Source: an uncultured Campylobacter sp. (lineage in GTDB: Bacteria; Campylobacterota; Campylobacteria; Campylobacterales; Campylobacteraceae). From it: a stretch of DNA of 7,684 bases. The stretch is taken from positions 1-7,684 of the forward strand of contig NZ_CAJPMA010000081.1 of assembly GCF_905371695.1 (NCBI RefSeq), written 5' to 3'. The position numbers and the translations under genes were made by a program. Of the stretch, positions 1-5,391 are shown piece by piece. The notes under the pieces were generated by a model. The model searched no databases, was not told the DNA's origin, and was given only the letters and a program-made list of their open reading frames with translations. Position 1 is the first letter of the stretch, and every line of letters begins with the position of its first letter.

Positions 1-67
1 CTTTTACCTCTTTTATTTCGCCCGCTTTTCCGAGCGCTTTTACGTCCTTTATTAATAATACTTTCAT
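1..67 (-). CDS. rplI: 50S ribosomal protein L9, N-terminal fragment (runs off the window)
   Basis: Reading the minus strand from the ATG at 67 gives MKVLLIKDVKALGKAGEIKE and then V-K before the window ends. This matches the start of bacterial L9: a first beta strand (KVLLIKDV) followed by the LGKAGEI(K/V)EVK turn that precedes the conserved glycine-rich 23S rRNA-binding loop, which lies outside the window. L9 is a non-essential large-subunit protein that binds near the L1 stalk and helps keep the reading frame. An AAAGG ribosome binding site lies at 74-78, 6 bases before the ATG. The gene starts 29 bases after the argG stop on the same strand, so co-transcription is likely, and argG-rplI adjacency is familiar in Campylobacter. 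Only 22 codons are visible, but the match is distinctive. Confidence 0.9.
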   Translation of the reverse strand, partial: MKVLLIKDVKALGKAGEIKEVK

Positions 68-96
68 TCTTTGCCTTTAAATTTTTAATTTCGCCG

Positions 97-1317
97 CTAA
101 AATTTACGTCCGTTTTTGCGTGCGATAATGAAGCGAAGCGCATTTAGCTTAATAAAGCCTTCCGCGTCTTTTTGGTCGTAAACGCTATCTTCCTCAAAGG
201 TACAATAAGCCTCGCTAAATAAATTATCGCTCTTGCTTGCGCGTCCTAAAATAGTTACGTTGCCTTTGTATAGCTCGACGCGAACCTCGCCGTTCACGTG
301 TTCTTGGCTTTTATCGATCGCGGCTTGCAGCATCGCGCGCTCTGGCGACCACCAGTAGCCGTTGTAAATTAGCTCTGCGTAGCGAGGCATTAACTCGTCT
401 TTTAGATGCGCCGCGCCGCGGTCTAGCGTGATGCTCTCGATCGCGCGGTGAGCTTTTAGCATTATCGTGCCGCCAGGAGTTTCGTAGCAGCCGCGGCTTT
501 TCATGCCTACGGAGCGATTTTCTACGAGATCTAATCGCCCGATACCGTGCTTCGCGCCTAGTTTGTTTAGTTCGGTGAGCATTTCGCACGGAGTTAAAAT
601 TTTACCGTTTAGGCTAACGGGATCGCCGTTTTTATAGCCGATCGTAATAACTTCGGCGGTGTCAGGGGCTTCTTTGGGGCTTACCGTCCAGCGCCACATA
701 TCGTCTTCCGGAGCGTGATTAGGATCTTCTAATACTAGTCCTTCGTAGCTAATATGGAGTAAATTCGCGTCCATCGAATATGGACTTTTTCCGGGCTTTT
801 TAGCGATATCGATACCGTTTTTTTCGGCGTAGGCGAGTAGCTTTTCGCGGCTGTTTAGATCCCATTCCCGCCAAGGGGCAATTATGGTTAAATTATCGCC
901 TAGCGCGTAATAGCCTAATTCAAAGCGTACCTGGTCGTTGCCTTTGCCGGTCGCTCCGTGACTTACGCCGTCGGCGCCTACTAGCCTTGCGATTTCGGAT
1001 TGTCGTTTTGCTATTAGCGGGCGAGCGATAGAGGTGCCGAGTAAATACTCGCCTTCGTAAACCGCGTTTGCGCGAAACATCGGGAATACGTAATCGCGCA
1101 CGAATTCTTCGCGTAAATCTTCGATGAAAATATTTTCCGGTTTTACTCCCAGAGCGAGGGCTTTTTTACGAGCCGGTTCTAACTCTTCGCCCTGACCGAT
1201 ATCGGCGGTAAAGGTTACTACTTCGCAGCCGTATTCGTCTTGAAGCCATTTTAAAATAATGCTCGTATCAAGTCCGCCGGAGTAGGCGAGGACGACTTTT
1301 TTTACGTTCTTTTTCAT
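97..1317 (-). CDS. argG: Argininosuccinate synthase
   Basis: ATP-dependent cytoplasmic enzyme joining citrulline and aspartate to give argininosuccinate, AMP and PPi, the penultimate step of arginine synthesis. The 406-residue length is normal for the bacterial family. Visible motifs: the N-type ATP pyrophosphatase loop SGGLDTS at residues 13-19; the citrulline/aspartate-binding region around YLLGTSIARPLIAK (91-104); the family signature HGATGKGNDQVRFE (120-133); and the C-terminal-domain signature GRLDLVENRSVGMKSRG (260-276). The ATG at 1317 is supported by a strong AAGGGG site (1324-1329), 6 bases upstream. It is transcribed divergently from the S4-protein operon and followed by rplI. No clear ArgR-type operator is visible; the best -10 candidate, TAAAAC (minus strand, 1336-1341), is weak. 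All key residues are intact. Assignment is secure. Confidence 0.98.
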   Translation of the reverse strand: MKKNVKKVVLAYSGGLDTSIILKWLQDEYGCEVVTFTADIGQGEELEPARKKALALGVKPENIFIEDLREEFVRDYVFPMFRANAVYEGEYLLGTSIARPLIAKRQSEIARLVGADGVSHGATGKGNDQVRFELGYYALGDNLTIIAPWREWDLNSREKLLAYAEKNGIDIAKKPGKSPYSMDANLLHISYEGLVLEDPNHAPEDDMWRWTVSPKEAPDTAEVITIGYKNGDPVSLNGKILTPCEMLTELNKLGAKHGIGRLDLVENRSVGMKSRGCYETPGGTIMLKAHRAIESITLDRGAAHLKDELMPRYAELIYNGYWWSPERAMLQAAIDKSQEHVNGEVRVELYKGNVTILGRASKSDNLFSEAYCTFEEDSVYDQKDAEGFIKLNALRFIIARKNGRKF

Positions 1318-1411
1318 CGTTAGCCCCTTATTAATGTTTTAGAGTGCGTAATGGTAGCTAAATTTCATTTAATTTTTAATAAACGCGAATTTAAAGCGGT
1401 TTTCAAAGAAA

Positions 1412-1426
1412 TTTGGCTAAAATCGC
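1412..1426 (+). promoter_or_regulatory. Candidate sigma-70 promoter (extended -10) for the S4-tsaE-lptB-rpoN operon
   Basis: TTTGGCTAAAATCGC contains a good Campylobacter-type -10, TAAAAT at 1418-1423, preceded by TTTGGC. Upstream is AT-rich with T-tracts and no -35 box, as is usual in this group. The identical 15-mer precedes the tRNA gene at 5221-5235. Initiation 6-8 bases after the -10 would fall at about 1429-1431, on the ATG of the S4-domain gene. The promoter call rests on motif and placement only. Confidence 0.65.
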
Positions 1427-1430
1427 CGCC

Positions 1431-1676
1431 ATGAGAATCGACAAATTTTTAAATGTAGTAAATATCACCAAACGCCGAAGCGTAAGCGAAGATATGTGTA
1501 AAAGCGGCGTCGTTAGCGTTAACGGCGTCGTTGTAAAACCCGCAAAAGATGTTAAAGTCGGCGATAAAATTACTATAAAATTTATAACTCGCGAAGCAAA
1601 TTACGAGGTGCTAGCGATTCCCCAGGGTAAAAGCATTCCAAAAAGCGCTCAGGGCGAGTACGTGAGGCAAATTTGA
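1431..1676 (+). CDS. Small S4-domain RNA-binding protein (Hsp15/RlbA-like family)
   Basis: An 81-residue basic protein that is essentially one S4 RNA-binding domain: MRIDKFLN at residues 1-8, a Lys/Arg-rich helix (TKRRS, 13-17), then SGVVSVNGVVVKPAKDVKVG (25-44), the characteristic beta-hairpin with the VNG turn. Proteins of this type (heat-shock Hsp15, RlbA/YaaA) bind structured RNA, often the ribosome; the exact target here cannot be read from sequence. A TTG at 1413 would add six residues, but it sits inside the -10 element, has no ribosome binding site, and the family starts MR(I/V/L)DKFL. The ATG at 1431 is therefore preferred, although it also lacks a Shine-Dalgarno sequence, which suggests leaderless translation. 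The stop TGA overlaps the tsaE start as TTGA. This is the first gene of a four-gene operon. Confidence 0.88.
   Translation: MRIDKFLNVVNITKRRSVSEDMCKSGVVSVNGVVVKPAKDVKVGDKITIKFITREANYEVLAIPQGKSIPKSAQGEYVRQI
1664..1667 (+). promoter_or_regulatory. Ribosome binding site supporting the TTG start of tsaE
   Basis: GAGG lies 5 bases before TTG 1673, inside the last codons of the S4-domain gene. It fixes the start of tsaE: no ATG or GTG is available until well past the Walker A motif. Confidence 0.6.
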
Positions 1677-2089
1677 AGCGCGAATTTTTATTAAAATTAG
1701 ACGAGCTTGAAATTTTAGCCCGCGAGTTGCCCAAAGAGGGCATAATTTTATTAAACGGCGCGCTAGCCAGCGGCAAAACGACGCTTACGCAGGCGATCGC
1801 TAAATTTAGGGGTGTTAGGAGTGGAGTCACCTCGCCGACGTTTTCCGTGATGCAAAGCTACGAGTGCGCGGACGGAGGTAAAATTTACCACTACGATATT
1901 TATCAAAACGGCGTTAGCGGACTTATTAAAAACGGACTTTTTGAAAATTTATTCGAAGAGGGGCTACATATCGCGGAGTGGGGCGATAGCGAGCTTGAAA
2001 CGCTGCTTACGAGATACGGCGTAAAATTTTATAAAATAGACATAAGTTTAGAAGGCGACGCCAGAAAATACGAGGTCATTAGTGCATAA
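1673..2089 (+). CDS. tsaE: tRNA threonylcarbamoyladenosine (t6A) biosynthesis ATPase TsaE
   Basis: TsaE is the small ATPase that works with TsaB and TsaD to transfer threonylcarbamoyl to A37 of tRNAs reading ANN codons, in the cytoplasm; it is usually essential. The 138 residues match family size. Motifs: Walker A GALASGKT (29-36) after strand EGIILLN; the family signature VTSPTFSVMQSY (52-63); YHYDIY (72-77), with the aspartate of the usual HxDxYR segment; and HIAEWGD (99-105), corresponding to the conserved IEW element. The start is TTG at 1673, overlapping the previous stop by 4 bases and served by GAGG at 1664-1667. The 3' end overlaps lptB by 8 bases. Walker A has Ala-Ser where GDLGAGKT is common elsewhere; the catalytic Gly-Lys-Thr is intact. 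Older databases call the family YjeE. Confidence 0.93.
   Translation: MKREFLLKLDELEILARELPKEGIILLNGALASGKTTLTQAIAKFRGVRSGVTSPTFSVMQSYECADGGKIYHYDIYQNGVSGLIKNGLFENLFEEGLHIAEWGDSELETLLTRYGVKFYKIDISLEGDARKYEVISA
2072..2075 (+). promoter_or_regulatory. Ribosome binding site supporting the GTG start of lptB
   Basis: GAGG lies 6 bases before GTG 2082 and within tsaE. The next in-frame ATG is in the middle of the ATPase domain (Met48), so the GTG start is the sensible one and lptB translation is probably coupled to tsaE. Confidence 0.6.
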
Positions 2090-2810
2090 ATTACGGATTC
2101 AAGAACTAACCAAAACGATTAAAAAAACGCAAATTATAAAAGGCGTCTCGTTAGACGTATCAAGCGGCGAGGTCGTAGGACTGCTCGGCCCCAACGGCGC
2201 CGGTAAAACGACTACTTTTTATATGATTTGCGGGCTTATCTCGCCTACGAGCGGTCAAATTTTTTTAGACGACAGAGACGTAACTAGTGTAGCGCTACAT
2301 AAACGAGCGCAAATGGGTATCGGATATTTACCGCAAGAAAGCAGTATTTTTAAAGATTTAAGCGTCGAGGAAAATTTGCTGCTAGGAGCCGAAATTTTAT
2401 ACAAAGACAAAGACGAATGCGCTAAAAAGGTCGACGAAATGCTAAATTTGCTAAATATCGAGCCTATCCGCCTTCGCAAAGGCGTGAGCCTAAGCGGCGG
2501 CGAGCGTAGGCGCTGCGAGATCGCGCGAAGCTTGATGATAACGCCGAAGTTTCTGCTTTTGGACGAGCCGTTCGCGGGCGTCGATCCGATCGCCGTCAGC
2601 GACATACAAAGCATCGTGCGCGACCTTAAAAAACTCGGTATCGGCGTGCTTATCACCGACCATAACGTCCGCGAAACGCTAGCCATTTGCGACCGAGCTT
2701 ACGTTATCAAGGACGGCTTTTTGCTAGCTAGCGGCAGCGCGAAAGAGGTCGCAAACGATAAAAACGTCCGTACTCACTATTTGGGCGAAGAATTTAGACT
2801 GCTAGATTAA
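2082..2810 (+). CDS. lptB: LPS export ABC transporter ATP-binding protein LptB
   Basis: LptB is the cytoplasmic ATPase dimer that powers LptFG to pull lipopolysaccharide (lipooligosaccharide in many campylobacters) from the inner membrane and push it along the Lpt bridge. The 242 residues equal the family's usual length (about 240). A complete ABC motif set is visible: Walker A GPNGAGKT (36-43), Q-loop Gln85 in YLPQESSIF, ABC signature LSGGE (137-141) in LSGGERRRCEIARSL, Walker B FLLLDE (157-162), D-loop FAGVDP (164-169), and switch His194 in ITDHNVRETL. The YLPQE, GERRR and TDHNVRETL forms are typical of LptB rather than of other ABC ATPases. GTG start, overlapping tsaE by 8 bases; rpoN begins 3 bases after the stop. 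The lptB-rpoN linkage is conserved widely in proteobacteria. The lptA/lptC partners are not in the window. Confidence 0.96.
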   Translation: MHKLRIQELTKTIKKTQIIKGVSLDVSSGEVVGLLGPNGAGKTTTFYMICGLISPTSGQIFLDDRDVTSVALHKRAQMGIGYLPQESSIFKDLSVEENLLLGAEILYKDKDECAKKVDEMLNLLNIEPIRLRKGVSLSGGERRRCEIARSLMITPKFLLLDEPFAGVDPIAVSDIQSIVRDLKKLGIGVLITDHNVRETLAICDRAYVIKDGFLLASGSAKEVANDKNVRTHYLGEEFRLLD

Positions 2811-2813
2811 AAT

Positions 2814-4082
2814 ATGCTGCGCCAAAGGCAAAATTTAGCCCCTAAAAATAAGCTTCGCCCGGCGCTTCGAAGTTGGCTTCCGATCTTGCAATGCGGACTA
2901 GGCGAGCTAAAAGAGACGCTAGAGCCTTTGGCGGCAAATAACCCTTTCGTAAGCGTCGAGAGCAAAGCTCCCGTGCAAAATCAAAAGAAAAATTTTTTCA
3001 AAGAAGCTAGCAAAAACTCCGTCTCAGACGCTCTTGAAGCTACGACGATCTACCGCGAGAGTCTTTACGAGACGCTTTGCTCGCAGATTAATCCGCCGTT
3101 ATTTCCCACTAAAATTTCGCAACAAATCGCCTATAAGATTATCGAGTGTATAAATTCCGAAGGTTATTTTGAATACGATGCCGAAATTTTGGGCGAATTT
3201 TCGGCGGACGAGGTGGAGCGGGTTAGGGCGCGGTTCGCGTATTTAGAACCCGCGGGAGTCGGCGCGAGAGATTTAAAAGAGAGTTTTTTATTTCAACTTG
3301 AATCAAGCGGGCAGCAAGGAGAAATTTATAGCCGCGCGCGCGAAATAATCCAAAATTTAGGGAATTTGCAAGAGTTTGCGAAGTTAGAATTTTACGATGC
3401 GGCGATGAAGGCGATTAAGAAATTTAAAAATCCGCCGGCGATCGAGTTTTTAGACGACGAACCCGTCGCGGCGGCGGATATTTGCGTAGCGTTTGAGAGC
3501 GGAAACATCAGCGTTAGCGTAAATGACGATTTTTATCCGCAAGTCGTACTAGACGTCGAAGGACAGGCGGCGGGGAGCGAATTTATCGCGCAAAAAACTC
3601 GCGAGGCCAGAGAACTTATAGATGCGCTTGCGATGCGGAAAGCGACGCTAAAAAAGATTGGGCTAATGATAGTGGAGTATCAATACGATTACTTTTCCGG
3701 CGGCGATATAAAGCCGATGAAGCTAAAAAATATCGCCGAGGATTTGGGCTATAACCCCTCTACTATCTCGCGCGCGATAGCCAATAAATATCTTGAATGC
3801 CCGCGCGGAACAATTGCTTTAAAAAGCTTTTTTACCGCGTCTTTGGGCGCGGACGGGGACGGCGAGGAAGTTTCGAATGCCGCGATTAAGGACTTTATCT
3901 TGCACGTTATCAAAAACGAAAACGCTCAAAAGCCGCTAAGCGATCTTAAAATTTTAGAACTCGTGCAGGAGGAATTTAGCGTAAATATGGTTCGCCGAAC
4001 GATCACGAAATACCGAAAGGCGCTAAATATCGGTAGTTCTAGTGAGCGTAAGAGAATTTACGAGATGCAAGGCGGCGTTTAA
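2814..4082 (+). CDS. rpoN: RNA polymerase sigma-54 factor RpoN
   Basis: Alternative sigma factor recognising -24/-12 promoters; in Campylobacter it drives the middle flagellar genes with the FlgS/FlgR activator system. The 422 residues fit the family. Order: N-terminal region I (about 1-48), ending in the conserved NPF (43-45); a variable linker (50-75); the core-binding domain (about 80-280), with EPAGVGARDLKESF (145-158); a helix-turn-helix (about 304-328) containing LGYNPSTISRAIANK; and the C-terminal RpoN box VRRTITKYRK (393-402), the near-invariant -24 recognition motif. Region I is poor in glutamine and lacks the usual TPQL segment. The ATG lies 3 bases after the lptB stop without a clear ribosome binding site, implying translational coupling. 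The TAA stop overlaps that of the convergent J-domain gene. Confidence 0.97.
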   Translation: MLRQRQNLAPKNKLRPALRSWLPILQCGLGELKETLEPLAANNPFVSVESKAPVQNQKKNFFKEASKNSVSDALEATTIYRESLYETLCSQINPPLFPTKISQQIAYKIIECINSEGYFEYDAEILGEFSADEVERVRARFAYLEPAGVGARDLKESFLFQLESSGQQGEIYSRAREIIQNLGNLQEFAKLEFYDAAMKAIKKFKNPPAIEFLDDEPVAAADICVAFESGNISVSVNDDFYPQVVLDVEGQAAGSEFIAQKTREARELIDALAMRKATLKKIGLMIVEYQYDYFSGGDIKPMKLKNIAEDLGYNPSTISRAIANKYLECPRGTIALKSFFTASLGADGDGEEVSNAAIKDFILHVIKNENAQKPLSDLKILELVQEEFSVNMVRRTITKYRKALNIGSSSERKRIYEMQGGV

Positions 4083-4906
4083 TTCTCGCCGATGAAATTT
4101 TCTTGCGTTTTAAAAAACGGCTTTAATGTGTCGTAAGCGGCTTGGATCTTTTCGAATTTTAGTCGGTAGCTTTCTTTTATTTCGGACGGTTTATCCGCGT
4201 GGCGGTCTGGATGGTAGAGTTTTACGAGCGATAGATAGTTTTCTCTAACCTCTTCAAAGGTGCTGTTTTTATCGCAGTTTAAAATCTCGAAATTTTCGGT
4301 TAATAGCTCGGCTAGCGCCGAAAATCTAGTCGCGAATCTTAACGACTCTTGGGGCTTAAAATTTTGCCTAAAATTTTGAAATTTTAGCTCTTCGTAGTCG
4401 AAATCTACTATAAATTTTAGATGCTCTTTACGCGCAAACAGCGACGAGAGCATATCAAGATCGCTATTGCTCGTTAGTTTGATATTTAGCGAGTTTGTTT
4501 TTTTATTAAAGTGGTTGGGCGGATTTTTAAAGCTTTGCAATAGGTAACTAATAAAAAGATTTTGCGGCTGTTCGAAATTAAAAATAACTTGATTCCTAAT
4601 AAAATCCACGCCGATGAAAATTATCGGCGCGAGCGTATTTTGCTGAACGTAGTTTAGTTTTATAGTCTTGTTTTGCGCCGAATTTACGTCAAGCGTTTTT
4701 TGTCCGTCTTTTTCGTAAATTCTTTTTAGAAATTTTAGGAAGTATTTTCGCTGCGGAAGCTCGCTTTCGTCATAAAACGATATGATTTTGCCTTTACCGG
4801 CTAGGGTTTTATTAAAATTTTTGCTTATTAGGCTGCGGAGCTCGAAAAATAGCCCGTCGTCGCGCGTTTGAATACTTAGAGTTTCCATCGTTTGAGTAAC
4901 GTTCAT
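4079..4906 (-). CDS. DnaJ-like protein with a C-terminal J domain
   Basis: A 275-residue, apparently soluble protein with no signal peptide or membrane helix. The last 70 residues form a J domain: FEILNCDKNSTFEEVRENY (206-224), a basic helix II, the invariant HPD tripeptide (232-234), and helix III-IV LKFEKIQAAYDTLKPFF (249-265). J domains stimulate the ATPase of a DnaK/Hsp70 partner. The first 200 residues have no G/F region, zinc centre or other fold I recognise, so this is not canonical DnaJ but a class III J-protein; I recall similar uncharacterised DnaJ-like proteins in Campylobacter. The start at 4906 has a strong site GGAGA (4911-4915); an internal ATG (Met7) is less well supported. 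It converges with rpoN and shares 4 bases with it. Its client is unknown. Confidence 0.85.
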   Translation of the reverse strand: MNVTQTMETLSIQTRDDGLFFELRSLISKNFNKTLAGKGKIISFYDESELPQRKYFLKFLKRIYEKDGQKTLDVNSAQNKTIKLNYVQQNTLAPIIFIGVDFIRNQVIFNFEQPQNLFISYLLQSFKNPPNHFNKKTNSLNIKLTSNSDLDMLSSLFARKEHLKFIVDFDYEELKFQNFRQNFKPQESLRFATRFSALAELLTENFEILNCDKNSTFEEVRENYLSLVKLYHPDRHADKPSEIKESYRLKFEKIQAAYDTLKPFFKTQENFIGEN

Positions 4907-4924
4907 TATCTCTCCATAAATTTT

Positions 4925-4930
4925 ATTATG
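4925..4930 (-). promoter_or_regulatory. Weak -10 candidate for the J-domain protein gene
   Basis: CATAAT on the minus strand lies about 20 bases upstream of the ATG, in the 55-base gap after the small ORF. Initiation 6-7 bases downstream would leave a short leader carrying the GGAGA site. There is no supporting -35; transcription from the small ORF upstream is equally possible. Confidence 0.3.
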
Positions 4931-4961
4931 CCGAAATAAGCAATAAGCGTTCCAGAGCGGA

Positions 4962-5138
4962 CTAAATTTTTCTAATATCGCTGTTTTTTACGTAACCCAA
5001 AAACTCCGCCTTTAATCTCTCTTGTTTTCTGGCTATTAAATTTTGTTTGCTTGATGCGTCGCCGGTTTTCGGCGCGATTTTTTGCTCTTTTTCTAATTCT
5101 TTTTTAATGTCTTTTAGGCTGTCGAAAAAGTCGTTCAT
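4962..5138 (-). CDS. Small hypothetical protein, 58 residues
   Basis: Starts MNDFFDSLKDIKKELEKEQK and ends in a charged stretch containing KQERLKAEFLGYVKNSD. It is lysine/glutamate-rich, with heptad-like amphipathic character in residues 4-22, suggesting helix or short coiled coil. It has no cysteine, membrane segment or signal peptide, so a cytoplasmic protein is likely. Support for a real gene: an uninterrupted 59-codon frame, AAGGA at 5147-5151 placed 8 bases before the ATG, intergenic position, codon use like that of its neighbours (AAA, TTA, GCG), and the same strand as the J-domain gene 55 bases downstream, with which it may be co-transcribed. TATAAA on the minus strand at 5199-5204 is a possible -10. 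I do not recognise its function, though small proteins with a KQERLKAEF-like tail feel familiar for Campylobacter. Confidence 0.72.
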   Translation of the reverse strand: MNDFFDSLKDIKKELEKEQKIAPKTGDASSKQNLIARKQERLKAEFLGYVKNSDIRKI

Positions 5139-5220
5139 TTTGGAATTCCTTTTAAAATTTTAGAAAGATTAACGATTTTTGGCTAAATTTTTAATGAATT
5201 TATAAAAGATTTAAGGAAAC

Positions 5221-5235
5221 TTTGGCTAAAATCGC
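5221..5235 (+). promoter_or_regulatory. Candidate sigma-70 promoter of the tRNA-Arg gene
   Basis: The 15-mer TTTGGCTAAAATCGC holds the -10 TAAAAT at 5227-5232, 19 bases before the mature tRNA 5' end. Initiation near 5239 would give a leader of about 12 bases for RNase P to remove. The same 15-mer is found at 1412-1426. No -35 is evident, as is usual in Campylobacter. Confidence 0.7.
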
Positions 5236-5251
5236 ATTTCTTTTTAAAAGT

Positions 5252-5328
5252 GCGCTCGTAGCTCAGCTGGATAGAGCATTTGATTGCGGTTCAAAAGGTC
5301 AGGGATTCGAATTCCTTCGGGCGCACCA
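5252..5328 (+). tRNA. tRNA-Arg, anticodon GCG
   Basis: A complete 77-base cloverleaf with encoded CCA (5326-5328). Acceptor stem 5252-5258 pairs with 5318-5324 (one G-U); D stem 5261-5264 with 5274-5277; anticodon stem 5279-5283 with 5291-5295; T stem 5301-5305 with 5313-5317 (one G-U); T loop TTCGAAT. The seven-base anticodon loop TTGCGGT (5284-5290) gives anticodon GCG at 5286-5288, reading CGC and, by wobble, CGU. Arginine identity is supported by A20 in the D loop (5271), C35 in the anticodon and discriminator A (5325). Most bacteria use an ACG gene, deaminated to ICG, for these codons. The gene stands alone with its own promoter, divergent from the small ORF and convergent with murG. No terminator hairpin is apparent downstream. 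Confidence 0.97.
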
Positions 5329-5391
5329 CTTAATCTTATTTCCTAAAATGTATCAAAATATCTTTGTTCGGCTGCGAATGAAAACTTCCGA

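Noticed and set aside
79..105. AT-only inverted repeat (AAATTTT/AAAATTT) between argG and rplI as an attenuator or L9 autoregulatory site
   Set aside because: Seven A-T pairs around a 13-base loop would be unstable, and AAATTTT strings are common throughout this sequence.
311..589. Minus-strand 92-codon frame rich in arginine
   Set aside because: Lies inside argG in another frame of the same strand; its composition reflects argG codons. No ribosome binding site or plausible domain.
1331..1420. ArgR operator in the argG upstream region
   Set aside because: AT-rich half-site-like strings occur, but no paired TGAAT/ATTCA palindrome is present; AT-rich intergenic DNA gives such fragments by chance.
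1413..1430. TTG 1413 as the start of the S4-domain protein
   Set aside because: Overlaps the -10 element, lacks a ribosome binding site, and the added residues (MAKIAA) precede a natural MRIDKFL start.
2255..2686. Minus-strand 143-codon frame opposite lptB
   Set aside because: Antisense shadow of a clearly conserved gene; Ser/Leu/Arg-rich composition and no recognisable motif.
4320..4400. Recurrent AAAATTTTA strings as a dispersed repeat or uptake signal
   Set aside because: They occur throughout both coding and non-coding DNA and are explained by preferred Lys/Ile/Leu/Phe codons in Campylobacter.
5360..5378. Possible terminator hairpin between tRNA-Arg and murG (TTCG-GCTG-CGAA)
   Set aside because: The stem is only 4 pairs and no U-run follows on either strand.
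5252..5391. Integration site for a mobile element at the tRNA 3' end
   Set aside because: No integrase gene, no duplicated tRNA 3' segment and only 63 bases before murG.
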